Shown: one piece after another, positions 1 through 8,225 of the stretch | Position numbering within the stretch: position 1 is the first letter of the stretch | Layout of the letters: the number at the start of each line of letters is the position of its first letter | Assembly: GCA_017416245.1 (NCBI GenBank) | Contig: JAFQCX010000009.1 | Location: 1 to 64,000, forward strand | Length of the DNA: 64,000 nt | Direction: 5' to 3' | Source of the DNA: Oscillospiraceae bacterium | GTDB taxonomy: Bacteria > Bacillota > Clostridia > Oscillospirales > Oscillospiraceae | Translations under genes and position numbers: made by a program | Notes under the pieces: generated by a model | Databases searched by the model: none | What the model was told of the DNA's origin: nothing | What the model saw: only the letters and a program-made list of their open reading frames with translations

Positions 1-239
1 TGGCAAAAATCTGTTTGATTTTTGACGGAGGGAGAGAAACAAGCAGAGAAAATTCTCTCCCCCAGTCTTTTGCTTAGCAAAATCCAGCCCCCACGTCAGA
101 GGGGGCCTTCGGTGCGCACATAACCGCATCTGCGGTAGTAGGGCAGAACACGCAAGCGAAAGAAAATTCGATGAGCCTATAGGCTCGGCTGGTAAAAGGC
201 CCTAAGGGGGCCTGTGCATACCACCGGCACGGCCGGTGG
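1..239. repeat. Partial family-A palindromic repeat and hairpins downstream of tcdA
   Basis: No gene is seen in this stretch. It holds an arm GACGGAGGGAGAGAA (25-39), then CTCTCCCCCAGTC (56-67) and CCACGTCAGAGGGGGCC (about 91-107), which recur as arms near 24.1, 26.9 and 40.1 kb. Smaller hairpins follow, including GCCTATAGGC near 175 and a CCACCGGC/GCCGGTGG stem at about 220-238 directly after the tcdA stop. That last stem could end tcdA transcription, but no clear T-run follows it on the minus strand. Confidence 0.6.
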
Positions 240-965
240 TTATGATTTACAAATATCCTTAATAACTTCTCCGGCAATCATCATACCAGCCACCGCCGGC
301 ACAAAGCATACCGAGCCGGGCAGGGCATTTCTACCCTCAGGCAGCTCTGCCCAGGCAGGATCGTCGGGGGGCAGAGGGTTTTTGATGGGGTCTTCTGTGG
401 AGTAGACCACCTTCAGCTTTTCAATGCCCCGCTTTTTGCACTCCTTGCGGATAATTCTTGCCAACGGACATACAGAGGTTTCCGAAATATCCCCAACCCG
501 GAAGGCGGTGGGGTCAAGCTTGTTGCCTGTGCCCATAGAGGAAATGATGGGGGTGTTTGCCGCCTTTGATGCCTGAATGAGCATCATTTTTCCGGTGACG
601 GTGTCGATGGCATCCACCACATAATCGTATGCCGAAAAGTCAAATTCTCCCGCTGTTTCCGGCAGATAAAAGGTCTTTCTGGGATTTACCCGGATTTGGG
701 GGTTGATGGAAGCTGCCCTTTGGGCGGCAACGGTTACCTTATCTTTTCCAACAGTAGCTTCTGTAGCCAAAATCTGCCGGTTGATGTTGGATTTGCTGAT
801 GGTGTCGTGGTCTACCAGGGTCAGCTCCCCAACTCCGCTGCGGGCAAGCGCCTCTGCAACATAGCCCCCTACGCCGCCTAAACCAAACACGGCCACGTGG
901 GCATTTTTCAGCTTATCCATAGCGTCCTGCCCCAGTAAAAAACGGGTGCGGCTGTAACGGTCCAT
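240..965 (-). CDS. tcdA: tRNA threonylcarbamoyladenosine dehydratase (TcdA/CsdL, ThiF/E1-like)
   Basis: The 241-residue protein belongs to the ThiF/MoeB/E1 adenylyltransferase superfamily. In this family TcdA cyclises the t6A modification at position 37 of tRNA with ATP. The nucleotide-binding motif GLGGVGGYVAEALARSG lies near residues 29-45, followed by the DHDTISKSNINRQ segment that contacts ATP, and the central D-x-x-D-T region (VVDAIDTV). Length fits the family (about 230-270). A longer open frame reaches 998, but AAAGGAGGG just before ATG 965 decides the start at MDRYSRTR. It has its own promoter (989-1017) and stands alone. A generic HesA/MoeB-like enzyme is the alternative. Confidence 0.88.
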   Translation of the reverse strand: MDRYSRTRFLLGQDAMDKLKNAHVAVFGLGGVGGYVAEALARSGVGELTLVDHDTISKSNINRQILATEATVGKDKVTVAAQRAASINPQIRVNPRKTFYLPETAGEFDFSAYDYVVDAIDTVTGKMMLIQASKAANTPIISSMGTGNKLDPTAFRVGDISETSVCPLARIIRKECKKRGIEKLKVVYSTEDPIKNPLPPDDPAWAELPEGRNALPGSVCFVPAVAGMMIAGEVIKDICKS

Positions 966-988
966 GGGAATCCCTCCTTTTGCAAATA

Positions 989-1017
989 ATACTACCACAA
1001 TCCCTCCGATGTGTCAA
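989..1017 (-). promoter_or_regulatory. Sigma-A promoter of tcdA
   Basis: On the minus strand TTGACA (1012-1017) is followed after 17 nt by TAGTAT (989-994), preceded by TGG as an extended -10. It lies about 25 nt upstream of the tcdA start. Confidence 0.65.
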
Positions 1018-1045
1018 ACAACGGCGGCTTTATCCATAGTATGCG

Positions 1046-1085
1046 AAAAAAGCGGAGCAGGATACTTCCTGCTCCGCTTCTTTTT
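1046..1085 (-). terminator. Rho-independent terminator of the U32 gene
   Basis: A GC-rich stem AGCGGAGCAGGA / TCCTGCTCCGCT (1051-1078) with a TACT loop is flanked by A5-6 and T5 runs. It lies just after the stop codon of the U32-like gene and, read on the minus strand, ends in a T-run. Confidence 0.8.
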
Positions 1086-2124
1086 AGAAGAAGAAATAAT
1101 CGTCTGTATTCACCAGGGACTGCTCAAAGATCTTCTCGCAGTAGTGGCATTCGTGGCACTGCTTGTTGCAGCTAAGCACCTTTTGGAACCATTCCTCGGG
1201 GATATTCCGGTTTTCTACGATATAGGGCTTGAACGCTCTGCCGAAGCCCGGCTCGAACAGGTCAGCCAGATTGCCGTAGAACTTCCGGTTGGCGTATGCG
1301 CTGATGACGATGTCCGGGCGGTCGTGCATCCGGGTGGCCAGCTTGACGGTATCAAAGAGGTCATCGTAGTAATGCAGATCCTCCGGGCGCACCCAGGTGT
1401 TTTCCATAAAATAGTGCCAGTTTTTCCGGTCCTTCAGCATCCGCCAGCAGGCATAGGGGGTGAAATCCTTCATGTTTTCCACCTCGCAGACTTCTGACTC
1501 GTGGGATACCAGATTGTCGTGGAAGGTTTGGCCGGAGCAGAAGGAGAAGCAACCGCTGTTGGCCAGCATGATCAGCTTCTTGCCGTTTTTATCTGCCCAG
1601 CTTTTCAGCTCTTTGATGCGCTTTAAATCCCGGTTATAGTCCCGCTGGATATGGAAGGAGTCAAAATACTCCGCCATATACTCCATACCCTTGACTGTGC
1701 CGATGCGCATATTCACCGATGCCCGCAGCTCGATCTTGGGATAGTTCTGCCGGATAGTATGGGCAATGGCCGGGGAGGCGGTGGTCACGATGTCCACACC
1801 GTCGCAGACCGTTTCCAGGTGGTCGATAATGGAACACACCTGGTTGGCCAGCTTTTCGGACATGGCATACTGACCGTAGCAGTTGCCGTTGAGGACCAGG
1901 TCCAGCTTCATACCCATTTTGCGAAGGGCCACCAAATCCTCTTCCTGCTGGCGCTGGGCCGTCCAGTCGGTGTAGCCGTGGCGGGTAGCCACGCCACTTC
2001 TGCCGGAGGCAAAATCCTGCCAGGGGAAGAACACCTCGCTGATGGAGTCCTTATACTGCTCTACGATTTCCGTAAAGGGAGTACCCTCGGGGGTACGTAC
2101 TTGATAACCTACTGCAAATTTCAT
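1084..2124 (-). CDS. U32-family-like TIM-barrel protein with C-terminal cysteine cluster
   Basis: The 346-residue protein resembles the peptidase U32 / UbiU-TrhP group: an open barrel with alternating hydrophobic strands, for example MGMKLDLVLNGNCYG near residue 73 and IELRASVNMRIGTV near 134. The C-terminus has closely spaced cysteines (CNKQCHECHYCEK, residues about 322-334) and further Cys at about 191 and 195, which could bind an Fe-S cluster as in UbiU/RlhA-type members. The substrate is unknown; proteins named U32 peptidase are often RNA- or quinone-modifying enzymes. It starts 2 nt after the stop of the Fe-S reductase gene upstream, so the two are almost certainly one operon and may act on the same substrate. 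Confidence 0.7.
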   Translation of the reverse strand: MKFAVGYQVRTPEGTPFTEIVEQYKDSISEVFFPWQDFASGRSGVATRHGYTDWTAQRQQEEDLVALRKMGMKLDLVLNGNCYGQYAMSEKLANQVCSIIDHLETVCDGVDIVTTASPAIAHTIRQNYPKIELRASVNMRIGTVKGMEYMAEYFDSFHIQRDYNRDLKRIKELKSWADKNGKKLIMLANSGCFSFCSGQTFHDNLVSHESEVCEVENMKDFTPYACWRMLKDRKNWHYFMENTWVRPEDLHYYDDLFDTVKLATRMHDRPDIVISAYANRKFYGNLADLFEPGFGRAFKPYIVENRNIPEEWFQKVLSCNKQCHECHYCEKIFEQSLVNTDDYFFF

Positions 2125-2126
2125 AA

Positions 2127-3176
2127 TCAGTCAGCGTAAAACTTCTCTTCAGTTTTTTCTTCGTAGGGGGGAGTGTAGGGTGCAGGCTCGTCCAGTTCGA
2201 TCGCGCCTTCAGACCAGTCCAGTCGCCAAGGCTTCCAACCCTTGTCACGGAAAGGCTCCTTGAACTTGTTGGTCAGAACGCCACGGCGCTCCAGGCTGGT
2301 GTAGCAAGCGCGGGTACAGCCGGCTGCGCCGCAGATGGCCTTGCCGGTCTTATACAACTGCTTGGGCTTCTGATAGAAGGGGTTGAACCAGGTGGGCTTA
2401 TAGCCTTTTCTGCCGCTGCCGTTGGGGCCGCACAGATAGTCGTCACGCTCGCCCTCGCCAGCCTTCTCAGCGCCCATAAAGACCATAGAGCATCTGTCCA
2501 TATCCACATCTGCCCACTCGCATTCCTTACCACCCAGGGTGACCTTCACGGTCTTATCCTTGGGGATACAGCCGCCGGGACACTCACGAACACAGGCCAT
2601 ACAACGGTTGCACAGAGTGCCGGGCTCCATAATGGGATCGGGCTCCAGCTCCATCTCGGTGATGATGATGCCCACGCGGCAACGGGGACCGAACTTGGGG
2701 GACAGGAACATCTTGGAGTAGCCGATCTCGCCCAAGCCGCACAGGAATGCTGCGATACGCAGGTTGACCATGATATCGGGAACGGGCTTGCCGGGTGCAA
2801 CGGGACGGGCGCGGTTGGGGATGATATAGCCCTTGTTGTCCACTGCGCGCCAGTCACTCTGGTGGCCGTAGGGAACTGCCTCGTAGCCTTCGTCCTCGAT
2901 GGCCTTACACATATTAATAATGGTCATGGGCATATACAGATAAGTAATACCGCCGTAGCCCATAGCGGAGTAGTTGGAGAAGTAAGTACCCTCTTCAATA
3001 CCACGCAGAGAACCGCGGAACACGCGGAAAGACATAGCAATAATAGACTTTGCCTTAGGCATGATCATACGGGGATCCTGCTGAGAGGGAGCGCCTTCCC
3101 AACGGTCGATGGAGCCAATGGCAACTTCGTCTGCGCCAAGCCGCATGGCAAGTTCTTTGATTTCTTGTGAAGTCAT
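2127..3176 (-). CDS. 4Fe-4S reductase related to QueG / reductive dehalogenases
   Basis: The 349-residue protein has the order of the epoxyqueuosine reductase / RdhA-like family: an N-terminal nitroreductase-like region, a segment LGEIGYSKMFLSPKFGPR (near residues 150-167) like the LGxxGxxxxTPxxGxR motif of dehalogenases, then a ferredoxin-like CNRCMACVRECPGGC motif (about 189-203) and a second cysteine group CGAAGCTRAC (about 283-292). There is no twin-arginine signal, so it should be cytoplasmic. It is not QueG itself as far as can be seen, because the rest of the sequence differs. A corrinoid cofactor cannot be confirmed by eye. It starts with a good TAGTTCC-free AGGAGG site (AAGGAGGAAATAC) and leads the operon with the U32-like gene. 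A divergent AraC regulator lies 193 nt away. Confidence 0.72.
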   Translation of the reverse strand: MTSQEIKELAMRLGADEVAIGSIDRWEGAPSQQDPRMIMPKAKSIIAMSFRVFRGSLRGIEEGTYFSNYSAMGYGGITYLYMPMTIINMCKAIEDEGYEAVPYGHQSDWRAVDNKGYIIPNRARPVAPGKPVPDIMVNLRIAAFLCGLGEIGYSKMFLSPKFGPRCRVGIIITEMELEPDPIMEPGTLCNRCMACVRECPGGCIPKDKTVKVTLGGKECEWADVDMDRCSMVFMGAEKAGEGERDDYLCGPNGSGRKGYKPTWFNPFYQKPKQLYKTGKAICGAAGCTRACYTSLERRGVLTNKFKEPFRDKGWKPWRLDWSEGAIELDEPAPYTPPYEEKTEEKFYAD

Positions 3177-3299
3177 TGTATTTCCTCCTTGTTGATTGTC
3201 GTTTATATGAAACTAACGCTATCATATAACACAAAGGGGAAAAAGGAAAGACACGGAAATAGCAATTTCTTACACTACAATCTCATTTTGCATAAAAAT

Positions 3300-3328
3300 T
3301 TGCCTTTTTGAAAAACCTGTGCTATGAT
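3300..3328 (+). promoter_or_regulatory. Promoter of the AraC-type gene at 3370
   Basis: TTGCCT (3300-3305), a 17-nt spacer and TATGAT (3323-3328) with a TGC extended -10. It is about 40 nt upstream of the start. Confidence 0.65.
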
Positions 3329-3369
3329 GACGAAAAGATTGCATTTCACGAAAGAAATGAGGTGTTGGG

Positions 3370-4143
3370 ATGAAAATTATCAGCCTGTCCGAAATTTCCA
3401 CCAAAGTCTTTTCCGTGTCCTCCGGCCGTGTTTGGAAGCGGCGGCCCGGTTATAAAGGCCTTGTTATGGAGAATCGGCGCGTCAACGGCTTCTACCTTTT
3501 GGAGGAGGGGGAGTGCGTGTATTCCTGGGAGGGCGGGAGCGTTCACCTGCGCCCCGGCTCGCTTTTATACCTGCCCCTGGGCTCTAACCATAAGATGGAG
3601 GTGATCCGCGGGGACATCTGCTACACGGCGATCAATTTTGTGCTGAAGGATCAGGAGGGTGACATCCTTTTGTTTTCAGAAAAGCCCCTGCTGATATCCA
3701 GGCACATTGGCAATTATTTTATGGATCATATCCACCGCATGACTGAACAATATTTGGAAAACGCCGATAATTTCAAAAATATTGCCGCAATTTCCCTGTT
3801 TTTGTCAGAATTTTGCGCGCAAAAGAATATGGCCAACAGGAAGGTCGCTCCCGCTATCAGCTACATCAACAGTAACCTTTTGGAGCCCATCAACGGCAGC
3901 ACCCTTGCCTCTTTGTGCGGGCTGAGCAAGGCGCAGATGTACCGGCTGTTCAAGGAGGAGACCGGTATGACACCCACAGAATACCGAAACAAAAACAGGA
4001 TCGAAAAGGCCTGCCAAATGCTGGCTACCCGGGAGTACTATGTATATGAGGTGGCAACGGAGCTGGGCTTTGAAAACATTGGCTATTTCAACCGGGTCTT
4101 TAAGGAATATATGGGATTAGCCCCCAAGGACTACCTGACATAA
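3370..4143 (+). CDS. AraC-family transcriptional regulator with cupin domain
   Basis: The 257-residue protein has an N-terminal cupin-like ligand domain (about 15-110; YLLEEGECVYSWEGG and LRPGSLLYLPLGSNH) and a C-terminal double helix-turn-helix (about 155-255) with the signature GLSKAQMYRLFKEETGMTP and the closing ELGFENIGYFNRVFKEYMG. It lies divergent to the Fe-S reductase/U32 operon, the arrangement expected of its regulator. The ligand is unknown. The ribosome site GAGGTG is 7 nt before the ATG. Confidence 0.88.
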   Translation: MKIISLSEISTKVFSVSSGRVWKRRPGYKGLVMENRRVNGFYLLEEGECVYSWEGGSVHLRPGSLLYLPLGSNHKMEVIRGDICYTAINFVLKDQEGDILLFSEKPLLISRHIGNYFMDHIHRMTEQYLENADNFKNIAAISLFLSEFCAQKNMANRKVAPAISYINSNLLEPINGSTLASLCGLSKAQMYRLFKEETGMTPTEYRNKNRIEKACQMLATREYYVYEVATELGFENIGYFNRVFKEYMGLAPKDYLT

Positions 4144-4221
4144 AAGTAACACTGCATTCTCCTTTGCGCCCACGGTGCAAATGCTGTTGGGCGGCAACTC
4201 TGCAAAAGCGCCAAACAACGG

Positions 4222-4250
4222 TTGCAAAATTTGCCTTTTTGGGGTATGGT
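4222..4250 (+). promoter_or_regulatory. Promoter of the chromate-type transporter pair
   Basis: TTGCAA (4222-4227), a 17-nt spacer and TATGGT (4245-4250), about 25 nt before the first transporter gene. Confidence 0.5.
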
Positions 4251-4274
4251 ATAGGGGTATGTAAGAAGAAAGGA

Positions 4275-4844
4275 ATGAAGTACGTGAAAACCCGTTGGAA
4301 AAAGGTTTGGAAGTTATTTACCACCTTCCTTAAGATCGGCGCATTTACCTTCGGTGGCGGCTATGCTATGATCCCGCTGATCCAGAAGGAAGCGGTGGAC
4401 AAAAACGGCTGGGTCACCGATGATGATATTCTGGAGATCATTGCCATTGCAGAGTCTACCCCCGGCCCCATCGCCATCAACTCCGCCACCTTTGTAGGCT
4501 ACCGCACCGCAGGCGTTATGGGCTCTGTGGCGGCCACCCTGGGCGTGGTTCTGCCCAGCTTTGTGATCATTTTTGCCATTTCCTTTGTGCTCCGCCAGTT
4601 CCAGGAGCTAAAGGCGGTGCAGTATGCATTCCAGGGCATTCGGGCAGGCGTTCTGGCCCTGCTGTGCAAGGCCCTGTGGGGTATGTATAAGAAGAATCAG
4701 AAGAACTGGGCATCCTATATCGTTATGGCGGGCGCGTTTATCCTTACAGGCCTATTGGATGTGAGTGTGTTGCCGGTGCTGGTTGGCTGCGCCGTGTTCG
4801 GTCTTGTTACCGCTAAGGTAATGGAGAGGAGGGCGCAGAAATGA
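4275..4844 (+). CDS. chrA: Chromate transporter family protein, first half (CHR domain)
   Basis: This 189-residue membrane protein is one CHR domain, with the diagnostic FLKIGAFTFGGGYAMIPLI near the N-terminus and ESTPGPIAINSATFVGYRTAG in the middle. About five to six hydrophobic segments follow. In Firmicutes ChrA is often split into two short genes that together match the full-length carrier; real substrates other than chromate are likely in gut anaerobes. The frame is open from 4164, but no ribosome site precedes that. AGAAAGGA (4267-4274) abuts ATG 4275 and is better spaced for GTG 4284, so the true start may be nine bases later. The second half overlaps by 4 nt. Confidence 0.85.
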   Translation: MKYVKTRWKKVWKLFTTFLKIGAFTFGGGYAMIPLIQKEAVDKNGWVTDDDILEIIAIAESTPGPIAINSATFVGYRTAGVMGSVAATLGVVLPSFVIIFAISFVLRQFQELKAVQYAFQGIRAGVLALLCKALWGMYKKNQKNWASYIVMAGAFILTGLLDVSVLPVLVGCAVFGLVTAKVMERRAQK

Positions 4845-5413
4845 TTTATTTGGAGCTGTTTTTGACCTTCTTTATGATCGGCGCGGTGACCATTGGCGGC
4901 GGCTATGCCATGCTGCCGCTGATGCAGGAGCAGGTGGCGCTTCATTGGGGAGATCTCTTCCCGCAGGAGGCGATCACCAATTTCATTGCGGTCAGCGAGT
5001 CTACCCCCGGCCCCTTTGCGGTGAATATGGCCACCTATGTGGGCTCTGAGGTGGCGGGTATTTTAGGCTCTGCCTCCGCAACGATGGGTGTTGTTCTGCC
5101 CAGCTTTATCATCATTCTCATCGTGGCAAGATTCTATGATAAATACCGCAACTCCTCCATTGTCAAGGGCGTTATGACCGGCTTGAAGCCTGCGGTGGTA
5201 GGTCTGATCGCCGGAGCGATCCTGTCGGTGGCGCTGGATGTGTTTTTCCCGGCAGGGCTGAGCGCAGCCGCCCTTACTACCCCGGCATTTTACCTGTCTG
5301 CCGGCATCTTTGCTGTGATGCTTGTGCTGGCGATGAAAAAGGTGCATCCCATTCTGTTGATCGTTTTGTCTGCCGTGGCAGGCATCGTTATCGGCTATTT
5401 GGGCCTTTGGTAA
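4841..5413 (+). CDS. chrA: Chromate transporter family protein, second half (CHR domain)
   Basis: This 190-residue partner repeats the same domain: FFMIGAVTIGGGYAMLPLM at residues 9-27 and ESTPGPFAVNMATYVGSEVAG near 53-73. It starts in the ATGA overlap with the preceding gene (ribosome site GGAGAGGAGGG), which points to translational coupling and a heterodimer. The two proteins are homologous to one another, as expected from an old internal duplication of the family. A strong terminator follows. Confidence 0.87.
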   Translation: MIYLELFLTFFMIGAVTIGGGYAMLPLMQEQVALHWGDLFPQEAITNFIAVSESTPGPFAVNMATYVGSEVAGILGSASATMGVVLPSFIIILIVARFYDKYRNSSIVKGVMTGLKPAVVGLIAGAILSVALDVFFPAGLSAAALTTPAFYLSAGIFAVMLVLAMKKVHPILLIVLSAVAGIVIGYLGLW

Positions 5414-5424
5414 TAAGATCATAA

Positions 5425-5460
5425 AACCCCGCCACATCAAGTGGCGGGGTTCCGTTTTTT
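5425..5460 (+). terminator. Terminator after the chrA pair
   Basis: An 11-bp stem AACCCCGCCAC / GTGGCGGGGTT (5425-5435 and 5441-5451) with a 5-nt loop is followed by TTTTTT. The stop codon of the convergent amidohydrolase lies in the T-run, so the hairpin may serve both genes. Confidence 0.85.
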
Positions 5461-6391
5461 AATCTTCCAGCTTTAAGATGCGGATGGCATTTTCTCTTAC
5501 GATCTTTCGGTAGTTTTCAAGGCTGATCTTGCCGCTTTCTACCATTTGTTCCAGGAAATCTCTGAACTTGTAGGGGAAAACAGGGGAGGGCGCGCATATA
5601 TCACAGCCGTACATCAGTCGGTCGGCAAATTCTTCAATAAACTTTGCGGTGAAATCCGGGTCACGCATCAACGCGTTGGAGGCGCTGCCGGCGGACAGGT
5701 CGCCGTACAGGTTGGGGTACTTGCGGAACAATTCCACAATACGGCCACCCTCTATGACAGGCCCTTTGGGGTAGTCAAAGCGGATTTCTTCCGTCAAATC
5801 ACCGGAGATCTCTGCCCAGAAGGGTTGGGAATGACCGAAAACCTTCAGCTTGGGGTGGTTTTGCAAAATTTTCTCTATACGGGGAAGACCTAACTCATCG
5901 TAAATGCCATAGGTGCCACCGCGTACCGGCGCAATGTGAATGGTCACAGGCATATCGCAGGCTTCACAGGCGGCAAATAGTGTGTCCAGCCTGGGATCAT
6001 CGGCGTCGATGTGGGCAGTGATCTCGCCAACACCTTTAGCGCCAATGGATTTATAGTGGTTCAGGATTCTGACGAAGGTGTCGTACAGGCTCTTTCCGTT
6101 CTTGGGAGCGATCCGGGGGTCTACGTTACAGAACCAGCCCAGCCGGTCGGGATGCAGATCTGCCATATATTTGCAGTTCTCGCTGGGAACGCTGGGGAAT
6201 ATGCACTCGGGAGGAAGTCCAGCCATAAGGAATCCTTTTTCAATGCCCAGCTTGTCGTATTCTACGAACAGCAGCTCGGGGGAAAGGTGGACTGAATCGG
6301 GATTGTCGGGATCACGCAGAGGGGCATACTGCCGGAAGGGCGTGGCGTGGGCGTGGATATCGATTTTTTTGATAGATTTCACATCGTTCAC
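5459..6391 (-). CDS. Amidohydrolase-family TIM-barrel metal-dependent hydrolase
   Basis: The 310-residue protein is of the amidohydrolase-2 (PF04909) type, which includes decarboxylases such as ACMSD-like enzymes. It shows the N-terminal metal motif DIHAHA (residues 11-16), a histidine in VTIHIAP (about 159), GHSQPFWAE (about 195) and the late aspartate in YGCDICAPSP (about 262). The substrate is unknown. The start is a GTG with AAAGAGGTG 7 nt upstream. It is monocistronic with its own promoter (6425-6453). A second, shorter member of the superfamily is encoded at 44769-45557. Confidence 0.78.
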   Translation of the reverse strand: MNDVKSIKKIDIHAHATPFRQYAPLRDPDNPDSVHLSPELLFVEYDKLGIEKGFLMAGLPPECIFPSVPSENCKYMADLHPDRLGWFCNVDPRIAPKNGKSLYDTFVRILNHYKSIGAKGVGEITAHIDADDPRLDTLFAACEACDMPVTIHIAPVRGGTYGIYDELGLPRIEKILQNHPKLKVFGHSQPFWAEISGDLTEEIRFDYPKGPVIEGGRIVELFRKYPNLYGDLSAGSASNALMRDPDFTAKFIEEFADRLMYGCDICAPSPVFPYKFRDFLEQMVESGKISLENYRKIVRENAIRILKLED

Positions 6392-6424
6392 GAAAAAACA
6401 CCTCTTTTAAATAAGTATAGTTCC

Positions 6425-6453
6425 ATTATGAACGGTTTCTTTCTGAAAGTCAA
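6425..6453 (-). promoter_or_regulatory. Promoter of the amidohydrolase gene
   Basis: On the minus strand TTGACT (6448-6453), 17 nt, CATAAT (6425-6430). About 35 nt upstream of the GTG start. Confidence 0.6.
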
Positions 6454-6456
6454 CAC

Positions 6457-6490
6457 AAAAAAGACCGCTGCCAAAAGGCAGCGGCTTTTT
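6457..6490. terminator. Hairpin terminator between zinc-ribbon gene and amidohydrolase
   Basis: Stem CCGCTGCC / GGCAGCGG (6465-6484) with an AAAA loop, flanked by A6 on the left and T5 on the right, so it can act on either strand. It lies close to the amidohydrolase promoter. Confidence 0.65.
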
Positions 6491-6625
6491 CGCAAAAGGG
6501 TTAAAAAGAAGAGAGGGAGAAAAGAGGAGGCGCATACGGCATTGCGCCTTCCACACCTATACCATACAGCGTTGTTTTGAACGGCAAATGACAAAAGAAA
6601 GAACAATTTGCAAATAAAATGTGAA

Positions 6626-6660
6626 CAAAAAAGCAGCACCGAAAACCGGTGCTGCTTTCT
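6626..6660 (-). terminator. Terminator of the zinc-ribbon gene
   Basis: Stem AGCAGCACCG / CGGTGCTGCT (6632-6656), followed on the minus strand by TTTTTTG, 10 nt beyond the stop codon at 6671. Confidence 0.85.
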
Positions 6661-6670
6661 GTTTGCTGTA

Positions 6671-6949
6671 TTAGCCTTCTGCGCGCATCTGAGCGAAGCA
6701 CTCGCTGCAGTATACGGGACGGTCGGACTTGGGCTCGAAGGGAACCTTTGCCTCGCCACCGCAACGTGCGCAGGTAGCGGTGAAGAACTCACGGGGACCA
6801 CGGGCGTTAGCCTTGCGGGCGTCACGGCAAGCCTTGCAGCGCTGGGGCTCATTCTGGAAACCGCGCTCTGCGTAGAATTCCTGCTCACCGGCGGTGAAAA
6901 CGAATTCGTTGCCGCACTCTTTGCAAACTAAAGTCTTATCTTCGTACAT
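6671..6949 (-). CDS. Small zinc-ribbon protein
   Basis: This 92-residue protein has paired CxxC motifs: CKECG (residues 9-13) and CKACRD (38-43), then CARCG (60-64) and CSECF (80-84). It matches the small CxxC-x-CxxC zinc-ribbon proteins widespread in Clostridia and Actinobacteria, whose role is not established (nucleic-acid binding is often assumed). It has a near-perfect promoter (7057-7085), a roughly 100-nt leader, an AGAGAGGT ribosome site and its own terminator, which suggests strong independent expression. Confidence 0.8.
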   Translation of the reverse strand: MYEDKTLVCKECGNEFVFTAGEQEFYAERGFQNEPQRCKACRDARKANARGPREFFTATCARCGGEAKVPFEPKSDRPVYCSECFAQMRAEG

Positions 6950-7056
6950 TGATTTTACCTCTCTTCGGTTTGTTGTGCCCCGTGAAAGCCTGCCAAAACG
7001 GACTGGTATAACGCAGGGTCATAGTAATATTGTGGCAACAGGTCGCCACAAGGGGG

Positions 7057-7085
7057 ATTATACACAAGTAAAAAACTTTTGTCAA
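7057..7085 (-). promoter_or_regulatory. Consensus promoter of the zinc-ribbon gene
   Basis: On the minus strand TTGACA (7080-7085), 17 nt, TATAAT (7057-7062): a full consensus match. The transcript would have a leader of about 100 nt containing a small hairpin (TGTGGC / GCCACA, near 7030-7051). Confidence 0.85.
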
Positions 7086-7137
7086 TCCTTTATAAGAATA
7101 TTTCTGCTGTTTTTTTCTGTTTTATGCAACTTTTACA

Positions 7138-8178
7138 TCAAATATCGAATTGCAGCTGTCCGTCATAAGGAATGTGCAGGTGCTGGTAGGCGGCGGCAGT
7201 GACGCAGCGGCCACGGGGGGTGCGGGACAAAAAGCCCAGCTGCATCAAATAGGGCTCATACACGTCCTCCAGGGTCACAGCCTCCTCGCCGATGGTAGCG
7301 GCCAGGGTTTCCAGACCCACGGGGCCGCCGCCATAGTTTTGAATGATGGCGGTGAGCATACGGCGGTCAATGTTGTCAAGACCCAATTCGTCCACCTCCA
7401 GCCGCTGCAGAGCAAGGTCGGCGGCCTCCTTGGTGATCACGCCGTCACAGCAGATCTGGGCGAAGTCCCGGACGCGGCGCAAAAAGCGGTTGGCGATACG
7501 GGGCGTGCCACGGCTGCGGGAGGCGATCTCCATTGCGCCCTGGGGGTCGATGTCCATACCCAAGATGGTTGCCGAACGGGTGACGATCTTCGCCAGTTCC
7601 TCAGGGGTGTACAGCTCCAGCCGCAGATTTACACCAAAACGGTCACGGAGCGGGGCGGACAGCTGACCTGCGCGGGTGGTAGCGCCCACCAGGGTGAATT
7701 TCGGCAAGTCAAGACGAATGGAATTGGCAGAAGGGCCCTTGCCTACAATAATGTCAATGGCGAAATCCTCCATAGCGGGGTAGAGGATTTCTTCAACCAC
7801 CCGGTTTAAGCGGTGAATTTCGTCGATGAACAGAATGTCGCCGGGGTTCAGATTGGTCAGCAGCGCCGCCAAGTCACCGGGCTTTTCGATGGCCGGGCCG
7901 GAGGTGATGCGGATATTCACGCCCATCTCGTTGGCAATAACACCGGCAAGCGTAGTTTTGCCCAGGCCGGGAGGGCCGTAAAGCAGGGTGTGGTCCAGGG
8001 GCTCATTCCGAAGCCGCGCGGCTTCAATATACACAGACAGGTTCCCCTTGGCCTTTTCCTGCCCGGTGTAGTCGGACAGCAGTCTGGGTCGCAGACCGAT
8101 CTCCCCTGCGTCCTGAGGCGCAAAGGTGGGGGAAACGATGGGGGAAGTATCCAATTCTTCAGAAAACTCAAGGCTCAT
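7138..8178 (-). CDS. ruvB: Holliday junction branch migration ATPase RuvB
   Basis: RuvB is the AAA+ hexameric motor that drives branch migration of Holliday junctions with RuvA. The 346-residue protein has Walker [10 protein letters not shown] (about 69-77), Walker [10 protein letters not shown] (about 116-124), sensor 1 VGATTR (about 163-168) and the C-terminal winged helix ending FLSRTPRGR. Length is typical. The ribosome site TTTGGAGG precedes the ATG by 8 nt. It is the last gene of the ruvC operon, separated from ruvA by the transposase-like gene and by a palindromic repeat at 8200-8225. Confidence 0.98.
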   Translation of the reverse strand: MSLEFSEELDTSPIVSPTFAPQDAGEIGLRPRLLSDYTGQEKAKGNLSVYIEAARLRNEPLDHTLLYGPPGLGKTTLAGVIANEMGVNIRITSGPAIEKPGDLAALLTNLNPGDILFIDEIHRLNRVVEEILYPAMEDFAIDIIVGKGPSANSIRLDLPKFTLVGATTRAGQLSAPLRDRFGVNLRLELYTPEELAKIVTRSATILGMDIDPQGAMEIASRSRGTPRIANRFLRRVRDFAQICCDGVITKEAADLALQRLEVDELGLDNIDRRMLTAIIQNYGGGPVGLETLAATIGEEAVTLEDVYEPYLMQLGFLSRTPRGRCVTAAAYQHLHIPYDGQLQFDI

Positions 8179-8199
8179 ATAAAATCCTCCAAAAGGATA

Positions 8200-8225
8200 T
8201 TGTAGGGGCGAGCATTGCTCGTCCG
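8200..8225. repeat. Family-B palindrome (REP-like) next to the transposase stop
   Basis: TGTAGGGGCGAGCATTGCTC followed by GTCCG. The same unit occurs twice inside the adjacent transposase gene and in the intergenic element at 43480-43558. Confidence 0.85.

Noticed and set aside
7138..8178. Start of ruvB further upstream through the repeat
   Set aside because: TTTGGAGG correctly placed before ATG 8178 and the usual N-terminus settle the start. The upstream frame is repeat DNA.
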